49,585 bases of DNA from Bradyrhizobium sp. CCBAU 51627 (GTDB taxonomy: Bacteria; Pseudomonadota; Alphaproteobacteria; Rhizobiales; Xanthobacteraceae). The position numbers and the translations under genes were made by a program. How positions within the stretch are numbered: the first letter of the stretch is position 1; every line of letters begins with the position of its first letter. Below are positions 7,174 through 14,930 of this stretch, piece after piece. Below the pieces are notes generated by a model. That model worked only from the letters and a program-made list of their open reading frames with translations, was not told where the DNA came from and ran no database searches. The DNA lies in assembly GCF_028128765.1 (NCBI RefSeq), contig NZ_LBJG01000075.1, positions 1 to 49,585 on the forward strand. The letters run 5' to 3'.

Positions 7174-8147
7174 AAAGCACCGGCCACCGAATTACGTTTT
7201 CCAGCCAGCAACAGCTCGGCCTCGGACGCAATCCGCTCGACGATCTCGGCTGCCGGTGGAATATCATGGATCAGGCCGACCGCTTCTCCGGCAAAGACGG
7301 CCGCGATTTCGAAATCACCCGCCATTTTCGCCGCAGCATACTCCTTGGCGACCTCGTCTGCGCGCTGCATCAACTCGATTTCACGGCCGGTCCAGCTCTT
7401 GATGTGGCTGTTCACCAGCGTGCGTGCGGTGAACGGCGCCGGCCAGAAAAGCTTTCGCGACCAATCAGGCACGACGCCGCGCACGGTGTCATTGCCGTCG
7501 GCCGTGCGAATACGCTGCTTCGCCTCCTCCGCGCCATTGGCCTCCACGCTCGCATAGAAGCGCGTGCCGATCAGCACGCCGGATGCACCGAGCATCATCA
7601 TCGCCGCGAGGCCCCGACCATCGGCGATGCCGCCGGCTGCGACGACAGGCAGGCGCCCGGCGGCAAGATCGACGATCGCGGGCACGATATCGACCGTGGT
7701 GCGCGAAGCACCATGTCCACCCGCCTCCGTCCCCTGCGCGATCAAGATCTCCGCGCCGGCATCAAGCGCCTCCTTCGCCATGTCCTCGCTCTGCACCTGG
7801 CAGATCAATCGCGCCCCGCTAGCCTTGATCCGCGGCGCGAACGGCGCGGGATCGCCGAACGAGAGCATGATCGCTTGCGGGCGCGCATCGAGCGCAACGT
7901 CGAGAAGCCCGGGCTGCTTTGCCAGGCTCCAGGTGATGAAGCCGATCCCGAACGGTGCAAAGCCCTTCAGTTCCGCGGCCTCCGCCCCAAGTCGTGCGCG
8001 ATCGCCATAGCCACCGCCCAGAATCCCAAATCCACCGGCCTCGCTGACGGCACGCGTCAGCCGACTGCCGGCGATCGTGTCCATGGGCGCCGACAGGATT
8101 GGATGCCTGATCCCGAGGAGCTCGGTTAGCGGCGTGGTGATCGGCAT
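7107..8147 (-). CDS. Nitronate monooxygenase family protein (copy B)
   Basis: A 346-residue FMN-dependent family member. The N-terminus reads LLGIRHPILSAPMDTIAG. The loop AQGTEAGGHGASRTTVDIVP carries the conserved histidine, and VVAAGGIADGRGLAAMMML is the phosphate-binding segment. I start at ATG 8147 because GGGAG precedes it and family homology begins there; the frame is open to 8183. The final residues (PSPLVGEGG...RMRG) are encoded by the inverted repeat at 7030-7173 and are unlike the family. A LysR-type gene lies divergently across a 96-bp gap, which suggests regulated expression. Substrate unknown. Confidence 0.9.
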   Translation of the reverse strand: MPITTPLTELLGIRHPILSAPMDTIAGSRLTRAVSEAGGFGILGGGYGDRARLGAEAAELKGFAPFGIGFITWSLAKQPGLLDVALDARPQAIMLSFGDPAPFAPRIKASGARLICQVQSEDMAKEALDAGAEILIAQGTEAGGHGASRTTVDIVPAIVDLAAGRLPVVAAGGIADGRGLAAMMMLGASGVLIGTRFYASVEANGAEEAKQRIRTADGNDTVRGVVPDWSRKLFWPAPFTARTLVNSHIKSWTGREIELMQRADEVAKEYAAAKMAGDFEIAAVFAGEAVGLIHDIPPAAEIVERIASEAELLLAGKRNSVAGAFPSPLVGEGGAQRRMRGISPQT

Positions 8148-8188
8148 GAGGTCTCCCACTCTGGACAGGAACATTAGGCCCAACTAGC

Positions 8189-8205
8189 ATTCTCAAAAAA
8201 TGAAT
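8189..8205. promoter_or_regulatory. Candidate LysR-type operator
   Basis: ATTC-N9-GAAT forms an inverted repeat that contains a T-N11-A core, the classical LysR-type binding pattern. It lies in the 96-bp gap between the divergent LysR gene and the nitronate monooxygenase copy B, 38 bases before the LysR start codon. Only four bases per arm match, so chance is possible. Confidence 0.45.
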
Positions 8206-8243
8206 TGTTGCGAACGCTGCCATCACAAACGTGAAACGACGCC

Positions 8244-9131
8244 ATGGAACTGAGCGATCTCAAGACCTTCGCCGCGGTCGCCCGCACCGGCGGCATCACC
8301 CGCGCAGCCGAAGAGCTCAACACGGTGCAATCCAACGTCACCCAGCGCATCAAGGCCTTGGAGGCCGAGATCGGCACGCCGCTGTTCGAGCGCCACAGCC
8401 GCGGCATGGCGCTGACCGGCGCCGGCAAACGCCTTTTGCCCTACGCGCATCGAATGACGGCACTATCGCACGAGGCAGTGCTCGCGGCGCGCGACGATGG
8501 CGAGCCGAAGGGACCGCTGTCGATCGGCTCGATGGAGACCACGGCCGCCGTGCGGCTGCCACCGCTGCTCGCTGATTTCCACCGCCGTTTTCCGGCCGTG
8601 CGCCTCAGCCTGCGGACGTCGCCGACCGCCGATCTCGTCGCCGGCGTGCTCGAAGGTGCGCTCGACGGCGCTTTCGTCGCGGGCCCCATCGCGCATGCCG
8701 ACCTCACCGTCACAAGCGCATTCCGCGAAGAGCTGGTGCTGGTCAGCGCGCGGCGCTGGGCCTCGCTCGCCGAGCTGCGTGCCGGCACGCCGGAGTCGGG
8801 CCCGACTGCGCTGGTGTTCCGCACGGGCTGCACCTACCGCCAGCGCCTCGAGCAGATTTTCGTCGAATTCGGCTGGCCCTCGGCGGCGCGCTTCGAGCTC
8901 GGCACGCTCGACGGCATGATCGGCTGCGTCGCCGCCGACATGGGCGTGACGCTGTTGCCGCGCGTCGTGGTCGAGCGCAGCGCGATGAACGGTGCCGTGA
9001 CGATGCATGGCTTGAGCCCGTCGCATGCGCGCGTCGAGACGCTGTTCATCCAGCGCCGCACTGGACATCAATACAGTGCGCTGAGCGGCTTCCTGTCCTG
9101 CCTGACTGAGGACGACATCATCGCGGCCTGA
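8244..9131 (+). CDS. LysR-family transcriptional regulator
   Basis: A 295-residue protein of normal LysR length. The N-terminal winged helix-turn-helix is clear (MELSDLKTFAAVARTGGITR, then NVTQRIKALEAEIGTPLFER). The rest is the substrate-binding effector domain (DFHRRFPAVRLSLRTSPTADL). It diverges from nitronate monooxygenase copy B, the usual arrangement for a LysR protein and its target; a candidate T-N11-A operator lies between them. The 3' end overlaps the convergent small membrane-protein gene by 14 bases. The effector is unknown; a nitronate or nitro compound is only a guess from context. Confidence 0.93.
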   Translation: MELSDLKTFAAVARTGGITRAAEELNTVQSNVTQRIKALEAEIGTPLFERHSRGMALTGAGKRLLPYAHRMTALSHEAVLAARDDGEPKGPLSIGSMETTAAVRLPPLLADFHRRFPAVRLSLRTSPTADLVAGVLEGALDGAFVAGPIAHADLTVTSAFREELVLVSARRWASLAELRAGTPESGPTALVFRTGCTYRQRLEQIFVEFGWPSAARFELGTLDGMIGCVAADMGVTLLPRVVVERSAMNGAVTMHGLSPSHARVETLFIQRRTGHQYSALSGFLSCLTEDDIIAA

Positions 9132-9333
9132 TCCACCACCGCCGCAGCGCAACGACGGCCCAGATCGCCTCGACGAGACCGAACGGCCAGGCGCCTTGCA
9201 GAAAGCCGTAGGCCGAGCCGAGCCCGCACGAGGCGGCGAACAGCAACACGAACCAATGGCTGCGGTCCTCCAGGGCATAGCAGACCAGCATCGCCGTCAC
9301 GGCAAACAAGCCGAATAGTGTCAGTGCATCCAT
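9118..9333 (-). CDS. Small integral membrane protein, 71 residues
   Basis: The 71-residue product has about three hydrophobic segments: LTLFGLFAVTAMLVCYAL, HWFVLLFAASCGLGSAYGFL and FGLVEAIWAVVALRRWW, with basic residues at the C-terminus. It is probably an inner-membrane protein of unknown function. It is convergent with the LysR gene (14-base overlap) and divergent from ruvX, whose start lies 47 bases away. I do not recognise a named family. Its membrane pattern and single start support it as a true gene. Confidence 0.72.
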   Translation of the reverse strand: MDALTLFGLFAVTAMLVCYALEDRSHWFVLLFAASCGLGSAYGFLQGAWPFGLVEAIWAVVALRRWWIRPR

Positions 9334-9380
9334 CGTTACGGGTTCACTCCGCAGCGCGACGCGTGATATGCGCTAGTTCC

Positions 9381-9872
9381 ATGCCGGCTCTTATCCTGCC
9401 CCTCGTCGAAGTTGCAACCCACTGGCCCGAACGCGGCGGGCTGATAGGCCTTGATTTGGGCACCAAGACCATCGGCGTTGCCGTGTCCAATCCGGACCGC
9501 CGGCTCGCGACCGGTGTCGAAACCATTCAGCGCAAGGCGTTCAAGCAGGACGCGGGCCGCCTGCTCGCCATCGCCGCCGAACGCAAGGTGGTCGGCTTCG
9601 TGCTCGGCCTGCCCATCAACATGGACGGCAGCGAGGGGCCGCGCGCACAATCGACCCGGGCGTTTGCCCGCAATCTCGCGAACCTGACGACGCTCCCGAT
9701 CGGCCTCTGGGACGAACGCCTCTCGACCGCGGCCGTCGAGCGTGAGCTGATCGGCATGGACGTCAGCCGCGCCAAGCGTGCCGAGGTAATCGACGAGCAC
9801 GCCGCGATTTTCATTCTGCAGGGCGCACTCGACCGGCTCGCCAATTTGCGCGCGGCGTCAGGGAATAGCTGA
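9381..9872 (+). CDS. ruvX: Holliday junction resolvase-like YqgF/RuvX
   Basis: A 163-residue RNase H-fold protein. Signature motifs are GLIGLDLGTKTIGVAVSNPD (first catalytic Asp), GFVLGLPINMDGSEGPRAQS and the late LWDERLSTAAVERELI plus IDEHAAIFILQGAL (acidic residues). The family processes the 5' end of pre-16S rRNA and was first predicted as an alternative Holliday resolvase. I start at ATG 9381; the longer frame from 9318 adds 21 non-family residues and would overlap the neighbouring promoter. The AEC transporter gene follows after three bases, so the two are probably cotranscribed. Confidence 0.93.
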   Translation: MPALILPLVEVATHWPERGGLIGLDLGTKTIGVAVSNPDRRLATGVETIQRKAFKQDAGRLLAIAAERKVVGFVLGLPINMDGSEGPRAQSTRAFARNLANLTTLPIGLWDERLSTAAVERELIGMDVSRAKRAEVIDEHAAIFILQGALDRLANLRAASGNS

Positions 9873-9875
9873 TCC

Positions 9876-10799
9876 ATGGCCGTCGTGATCGCGGCGCTGC
9901 TGCCGGTCTTCATCCTCATCGTGCTCGGCGTGGTGCTCCGGCACAGCCTGATGCGGCTCGACACCCAATGGCACGGGCTGGAGCGGCTGACCTATTTCGT
10001 GCTGTTTCCGATGCTCCTGATCCAGACATTGGTGAAGGCTGACCTTTCAAAAGTGCCGGTCGCCGGCGTCGGCGGCGCCCTGCTGCTATCGGCGTTGGCG
10101 ATGTCGCTGCTCTGCCTCGCGCTCCGCCCTGCCCTGGCGCGGCTCGGCATCGACGGTCCCGCCTTCACCTCGATCTTCCAGGGCGCGACGCGCTGGCAGA
10201 CCTATGTGGCGCTGTCCGTCTCGGCCAACCTGTTCGGCGAGGTCGGACTGGCGCTGGCCTCGGTCGCGATGGTCGCAATCATCCCGCTGGTGAACGTGTT
10301 CAGCGTTGCCGTGCTCGCGCACTACGCTTCCCCCGAGAAGCAATCCGCGCGCGCCGTCGTCATGACCGTGATCCGCAATCCGCTGATCTGGGCCTGCGCA
10401 ATCGGCCTTGCCATCAACGTCCTCCATCTGCCGCTGCCAAAAATCTGGCACGAGGTCGCGGATGCGCTCGGCCGCTCCTCGCTCGCCATCGGCCTGCTCG
10501 TCACCGGCGCCGGGCTCCAGATCAAAGGCCTGCTCCGCCTGAGCCTGGGCGCAACGCTCGGCGTGGCGTTCAAGCTGGCCCTGATGCCCGTGCTCGCGTT
10601 GACGCTTGCCGTCTGGTTCGGGTTATCGGGCACCAACCTCGCAATCGTCGCGATCTGCGGGGCGGTGCCAACCTCGCCGAGCGCCTATGTGCTCGCCCGC
10701 CAGATGGGCGGCGACGCGCCGCTGCTCGCGCAGATCATTACGCTACAGACGATCTTGGCGGCAATCACCATGCCGATCGCGATCGCGCTGGTGGCGTGA
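9876..10799 (+). CDS. AEC-family (auxin efflux carrier-type) transporter
   Basis: A 307-residue inner-membrane protein with about ten hydrophobic helices in two five-helix repeats. It begins AALLPVFILIVLGVVLRH and ends with the typical PTSPSAYVLARQMGGDAPLL and ITLQTILAAITMPIAIAL stretch of AEC permeases. Family members export or exchange small carboxylates such as malate; the substrate here cannot be told from sequence. It starts three bases after ruvX and is probably translated from the same transcript, although the two functions seem unrelated. Confidence 0.92.
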   Translation: MAVVIAALLPVFILIVLGVVLRHSLMRLDTQWHGLERLTYFVLFPMLLIQTLVKADLSKVPVAGVGGALLLSALAMSLLCLALRPALARLGIDGPAFTSIFQGATRWQTYVALSVSANLFGEVGLALASVAMVAIIPLVNVFSVAVLAHYASPEKQSARAVVMTVIRNPLIWACAIGLAINVLHLPLPKIWHEVADALGRSSLAIGLLVTGAGLQIKGLLRLSLGATLGVAFKLALMPVLALTLAVWFGLSGTNLAIVAICGAVPTSPSAYVLARQMGGDAPLLAQIITLQTILAAITMPIAIALVA

Positions 10800-10835
10800 A
10801 TATGAGCCGTTGAGAGCACCTCTTTCGCCGTCGTC

Positions 10836-10925
10836 ATTGCGAGTTTGGACCGGCAAGCGCAGCGAAGCTCGCGCCGGTATCAACGAGAGGCGTGCCGTTT
10901 TTGCGCTCCGCTGTGATGGGCGTAA
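10836..10925. repeat. Partial dispersed repeat (GTCATTGCGAG type)
   Basis: After the AEC gene the sequence CGTCATTGCGAG and the nearby AGCGCAGCGAAGC match the left arm of the element at 44032-44111, but no matching right arm is present, only a diverged GCGCTCCGCTGTGATGGG. I read it as a half or decayed copy. The rest of the 222-bp gap to the next gene shows nothing else. Confidence 0.45.
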
Positions 10926-11021
10926 ACGGCATGAGCTAACCGGATAGGTGTTTTGCAGGAACTTCATCACACGATAGGTCTTGAAATCCAGTTCAATTTC
11001 CTCGGCGGAGATCGTGCGCAC

Positions 11022-11507
11022 ATGATGACAGGCCTGAAGCTGGCGTCATTATTTCTAGTCGTGGCGACAGTCATTCCGTCCGCGGCCCATGCGCTGGAGT
11101 TGCCGGGGAAGTTGCGGCTCGCGCGGGAGCAGTATCTCGCCGTGCAGCCCATCTATTATCCCGGGTTCACCATTATCGGCGCTGCGGAGCCGCTGTCGGT
11201 ATTGGTGCTTGCGGGACTTGCCGCGCTTACGCCTCGCGGAACTTTGGCATTTTGGCTGATCGTGATGGCGTTGTTAGCCGCGGCGCTCGCACATTTGCTC
11301 TATTGGACGTTGACGGCGCCCGTAAACAAAGTCTGGCTGAGCCGCGAGACGCTTTCGGGCGGAGCGCAGCGGTTTTTCGGGGCTGGCGGATCCCTAAAGG
11401 AAAGCGATTGGACAATCCTTCGCGACCGTTGGGAATGGTCTCATCTGTACCGTGCAGCGGCTTCGGTGTTCGCGCTTATCCTGTTGTCAGTGGCACTGCT
11501 CGGGTAG
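11022..11507 (+). CDS. DUF1772-like membrane protein
   Basis: The product is about 161 residues with four hydrophobic segments: MMTGLKLASLFLVVATVIP, FTIIGAAEPLSVLVLAGLAA, LAFWLIVMALLAAALAHLLY and AAASVFALILLSVALLG. The conserved-looking TILRDRWEWSHLYRAA just before the last helix matches my memory of the DUF1772/anthrone-oxygenase-like family. Two ATG codons are adjacent (11022, 11025); a GGAG lies 11 bases upstream of the first. The frame extends upstream to 10953, but those residues look non-coding. Inner membrane; function unknown. Confidence 0.78.
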   Translation: MMTGLKLASLFLVVATVIPSAAHALELPGKLRLAREQYLAVQPIYYPGFTIIGAAEPLSVLVLAGLAALTPRGTLAFWLIVMALLAAALAHLLYWTLTAPVNKVWLSRETLSGGAQRFFGAGGSLKESDWTILRDRWEWSHLYRAAASVFALILLSVALLG

Positions 11508-11518
11508 GAAACAACTCG

Positions 11519-12283
11519 CTAGCCCCCCAGCCACATCGTCAGCACCACCGCTGTCGAGTTGTTCAGCGCATGCAGCAGGATGGTGAGCCAGAGCGAACCC
11601 GCTCGGTAGCGCATGTAGCCGAACCAGAGGCCGATGGAGAAGACCTCGGCGAGGAAGTACAGATCGTATTGCAGATGCACCGCCGTCCACACCAGCGACG
11701 ACAGGATGATCGCGCCTGGCACCTGCAGGACACTCGCCGACCAGCCGCGGAAGAGAAAACCGCGCGCGAGCACTTCCTCCGACATCGGCGCGGCCACGCT
11801 GAAGGCGAACAGCAGCAACAGCGCGGCGCCCTTGTCGCGGCCGGATTTCAAGAGATCGGTCATGAACCCCGGTGTGGCCTCACGGCCGAGGAATCGCGAA
11901 ACCACTTCCCAGGCCAAAACGGTCAGCAGCAGCCCGGCGGCGCCGAGGAAGAATTGCCGCCAGGTCGGCCAGTACAGCGCGAGATAGTCGACGAAAGATG
12001 CCTTCTTGATGCGGATGGCGAGCCACACCACCGCGAGCGTCGCCGGCAGGCCCATGATGACCGAGAGCGCCAGCGCCTGCGGCTCGCGGCCGACGACCTG
12101 CAGCGAAGCCAGATCCATCGGAAGGCCGCGCAGCGCCACCAGCACAACGACGGCGCCGATCTGGCCAACGAACATGGCGAAAAAGATGAGGAGGCCCCAC
12201 AGCGCCGTGCCCCAGAATTTCCAGACGCGCGGCGGCGCAGGCGTCTCGATGAGCGGCGGATGGTCGGGATTGAGGGAGTCCAT
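11519..12283 (-). CDS. CPBP-family intramembrane metalloprotease
   Basis: A 254-residue multi-pass membrane protein. The CPBP (Rce1-like/Abi) motifs are present: EEVLAR with the paired glutamates (MSEEVLARGFLFRGW), a histidine in SLVWTAVHLQYD and the final HALNN. These residues bind metal and water in the membrane. About eight hydrophobic segments are visible. The longest frame (to 13036) is mostly an antisense artefact of the upstream gene. The family-like start is MDSLNPDHPP at 12283, which has no clear ribosome-binding site, so it may be coupled to the acyl-CoA dehydrogenase-like gene that ends 23 bases before. Substrate unknown. Confidence 0.88.
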   Translation of the reverse strand: MDSLNPDHPPLIETPAPPRVWKFWGTALWGLLIFFAMFVGQIGAVVVLVALRGLPMDLASLQVVGREPQALALSVIMGLPATLAVVWLAIRIKKASFVDYLALYWPTWRQFFLGAAGLLLTVLAWEVVSRFLGREATPGFMTDLLKSGRDKGAALLLLFAFSVAAPMSEEVLARGFLFRGWSASVLQVPGAIILSSLVWTAVHLQYDLYFLAEVFSIGLWFGYMRYRAGSLWLTILLHALNNSTAVVLTMWLGG

Positions 12284-12306
12284 CAGGAGGCTTTCGTTAG
12301 GAAGGC

Positions 12307-13950
12307 TCAAGGCAGCGCCCGCTCCAGCAGCGCGCGTACCTCGCCGCTCGCAAGCTCCACTGCGCCATACATGCTGGCGTGGTTCGTTGCGAGCCGTGTG
12401 GCGGCGAAAAGTTCGGCCTGGCGCGGCGTAACACCGTTCAGTGCGGCAGCCGCGGCCAGCAACGCCAGCTTCTCGACGGCGAGCCGCGCGACGCGCTCGC
12501 CATCGGCGCGGCGGAAGGTCTTGCCGATGAACGCGACGGCTTCGCCTGCCCCCGACAAGCCTTTTGTCTCGGCCGCCAGCGATTGCAACACCGCTATCGC
12601 CGCCTCCGGCTCGCGTGCGAGCGCGCGGAGCACATCGAGGCACATCACATTGCCGGAGCCTTCCCAGATCGCGTTCACCGGCGACTCCCGGTAATGGCGC
12701 GCCAGAATGCCGTCCTCGACATAGCCGTTGCCGCCGAGGCACTCCATGGCTTCGTAAAGGAATGGCGGCGCGCTCTTGCAGGTCCAGTATTTGATCGCCG
12801 GCGTCAGCAGCCGCATATAGGCGGCCTCCGCCGCATCGTGGGGCGTGCGGTCGAAGGCGCGGCAGAGCCGCATCACCAGCGCCGTGCTCGCTTCGACATG
12901 CAGCGCCATATCGGACAGCACGGCCTGCATCAAGGGCTGATCGGCAAGATGCTTCTGGAACACGCTGCGGTGACGGGCGTGGTGCAGTGCATGTGCGAGG
13001 CCCGAGCGCATCAGGCCGACTGAGGCAATCGCGCAATCCTGTCGCGTCAGCTGCACCATCTGGATGATGGTGCGAATGCCCTTGCCTTCCTCGCCGACGC
13101 GTTCGGCATAGGCGCCGACGAACTCCACTTCCGAGGACGCGTTCGAACGATTGCCGAGCTTGTCCTTCAGCCGCTGGAACTGGATCGCGTTGACGGATCC
13201 GTCAGGTGCAAAACGAGGCATGAAAAAGCAGGTCAACCCGCTATCCGCCTGCGCCAGCACCAGGAACGCATCGCACATCGGCGCCGACATGAACCATTTG
13301 TGCCCGGTGATGCGGTAGGCGTCGCCGTCGCGCACTGCGCGCGTCATGTTGGCGCGCACGTCGGTGCCGCCCTGCTTCTCGGTCATACCCATGCCGAGCG
13401 TCATGCCGCGCTTGTCCCACCATGGCGAGAAGCTGGGGTCGTAGCTCCTCGTCGAGAGCACCGGCATCACTTTGCTGAGCAGATCCGGCTGCATCGCGAG
13501 CGCGGCGACAGAGGCGCGCGTCATCGTGATCGGACAGAGATGGCCGGTCTCGACTTGCGCCGCCATGTAGAATTTTGCTGCGCGGATGACCTCGGCCGCA
13601 TCGCCCAGCGGGTTCCCGTCCGCGGTCCAGGTTGAATTGTGCACGCCGGCATGGGCGCTGTGCGCCATCAGTTCGTGATAGCTAGGGTGAAACTCGACCT
13701 GATCGCGGCGATTGCCCTTGGCATCGAAAGTGCGAAGCTTTGGCGTGTTCTCGTTGGCGGTACGCCCGCGATCGGCCATCGCCGCCGAGCCCCAATGCTT
13801 CCCGAACTCGGACAGCTCCCGTTCCGCCGCTGCGCCGCCATTGGCCTTCACGGCCTCGACCAGCGGACGGTCCGCGGCAAACAGATCAACACCTTCGAAC
13901 GGCGGTGACTGGTTGAAGACCTCGTGGGTGGTAAAGCTCGGTTGGGTCAT
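12307..13950 (-). CDS. AidB-like acyl-CoA dehydrogenase family flavoprotein
   Basis: A 547-residue protein, close to E. coli AidB in length and longer than ordinary acyl-CoA dehydrogenases. AidB hallmarks are GMTLGMGMTEKQGGTDVRAN, AYRITGHKWFMSAP and the late ECLGGNGYVEDG. AidB is an FAD protein of the adaptive response to alkylating agents that binds DNA in E. coli; whether this homologue protects DNA or oxidises an acyl-CoA is not known. It is upstream of the CPBP gene in the same direction and follows the dipeptidase-facing gap at 13951-13968, with only 18 bases to the next minus gene. I see no Ada-type regulator nearby. Confidence 0.9.
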   Translation of the reverse strand: MTQPSFTTHEVFNQSPPFEGVDLFAADRPLVEAVKANGGAAAERELSEFGKHWGSAAMADRGRTANENTPKLRTFDAKGNRRDQVEFHPSYHELMAHSAHAGVHNSTWTADGNPLGDAAEVIRAAKFYMAAQVETGHLCPITMTRASVAALAMQPDLLSKVMPVLSTRSYDPSFSPWWDKRGMTLGMGMTEKQGGTDVRANMTRAVRDGDAYRITGHKWFMSAPMCDAFLVLAQADSGLTCFFMPRFAPDGSVNAIQFQRLKDKLGNRSNASSEVEFVGAYAERVGEEGKGIRTIIQMVQLTRQDCAIASVGLMRSGLAHALHHARHRSVFQKHLADQPLMQAVLSDMALHVEASTALVMRLCRAFDRTPHDAAEAAYMRLLTPAIKYWTCKSAPPFLYEAMECLGGNGYVEDGILARHYRESPVNAIWEGSGNVMCLDVLRALAREPEAAIAVLQSLAAETKGLSGAGEAVAFIGKTFRRADGERVARLAVEKLALLAAAAALNGVTPRQAELFAATRLATNHASMYGAVELASGEVRALLERALP

Positions 13951-13968
13951 CTGGTTTCCTTGGCGGAC

Positions 13969-14718
13969 TCAGTTCCGCCGCGGCTGGATCGGGAAATCAT
14001 AGGCCGCCCCGCCCGCCCCCGGCAGGGAAAAATGCCACCACTCCTTCGAATAGTTCACAAAGCCTTGCCTGGCCATTGCAGCCACCAGCCGCTTGCGCCA
14101 GGCGCGCTGTTCCCGTGTGATCGACGGTGCTGCGGTATGCCCCTTCGCATCGGTGCAGTCATAGCCGGTGCCCATGTCGACGCTGCCCTCCGGCGGCCGC
14201 GTCTCGACCGATGCGGTGCAATCGGCATAGTTTTTTGAAGGATCAATCTTGGCGGAATTGTCGGCCTTCAGATCGACCAAAGTGAGGTCGAGCGCAGCAC
14301 CGGTAGAATGCTGCGAGTGGCTTGCGATATAGCCGAGACGAAACAGCTCGGTTTTCGGGATCCGCGGATTATAGCGCCGATCAGCCGCGGTCTCATGGCC
14401 GTTCTGCGACCATCTCACCATATCGAGCGAGGCGCGCGCCGGCCGGTAGCAATCGAACATTTTGAGCGACAGGTTCTGCGCCGCCAGCTCCTGCTGCACC
14501 GCCTTCAGCCGCAGGCCGACTTCGCGCTTCACCACGCATTCGCCGGCGATGTAACCGGCCAGCGGACGACCGACGAAATTGTTGGACGTCGCGTAGCGGA
14601 TGTCCTGGATGATGGTGGGATCGATATCGCGCAAATAGACGAAGCCGCCGGGGAGTGATTGGGCGTTGGCGGATGCGGCTATGGTTATCGTTAAAAGTGA
14701 GACGAAAATTGATTTCAC
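13969..14718 (-). CDS. Periplasmic D-alanyl-D-alanine dipeptidase (VanX-type, M15D)
   Basis: A 249-residue protein with an N-terminal signal peptide (MKSIFVSLLTITIAASANA). It carries the M15D zinc motifs SxHxxGxAxD (SQHSTGAALD) and ExxWH-like EWWHF, plus the arginine-bearing DCYRPARASLDM. It should hydrolyse D-Ala-D-Ala in the periplasm, for peptidoglycan turnover or use of D-Ala. Compared with enterococcal VanX it has an insertion between the zinc motifs that carries two cysteines (YADCTASVE and GYDCTDAKG), probably a disulfide. No vanH or vanA ligase gene is near, so glycopeptide resistance is not implied. The minus-strand gene at 13950 follows closely. Confidence 0.9.
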   Translation of the reverse strand: MKSIFVSLLTITIAASANAQSLPGGFVYLRDIDPTIIQDIRYATSNNFVGRPLAGYIAGECVVKREVGLRLKAVQQELAAQNLSLKMFDCYRPARASLDMVRWSQNGHETAADRRYNPRIPKTELFRLGYIASHSQHSTGAALDLTLVDLKADNSAKIDPSKNYADCTASVETRPPEGSVDMGTGYDCTDAKGHTAAPSITREQRAWRKRLVAAMARQGFVNYSKEWWHFSLPGAGGAAYDFPIQPRRN

Positions 14719-14741
14719 GAAGCGCTTCCATTCTCTCGATC

Positions 14742-14843
14742 GTCATTCCGGGGCGATGCGAAGCATTGAACTCCGGTACGCCCTTGCGCACCTGAGAATC
14801 TCGAGATTCCGGGTCCGGCGCTGACGCGCCACCCCGGAATGAC
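14742..14843. repeat. Dispersed inverted repeat, type D
   Basis: Perfect 12-bp outer arms GTCATTCCGGGG (14742-14753) and CCCCGGAATGAC (14832-14843) enclose GC-rich sequence that includes the 14-base palindrome GAATCTCGAGATTC. It lies between the divergent dipeptidase and pyrB genes, in what should be promoter DNA. GTCATTCCGGGG edges are shared in style with the GTCATTGCGAG and GTCATCACCCGC families in this window. Confidence 0.75.
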
Positions 14844-14930
14844 CGTGTAACAGACTCGGCAGGGGATAACTCCCCGACCCGGCATTGGCCCTTGCTCCAC
14901 CCGCCATCCGCGCCTATAGCTCTCGCTTTA

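Noticed and set aside
13969..14718. Glycopeptide-resistance cluster
   Set aside because: Only the VanX-type dipeptidase is present; there is no ligase, dehydrogenase or VanRS pair nearby.
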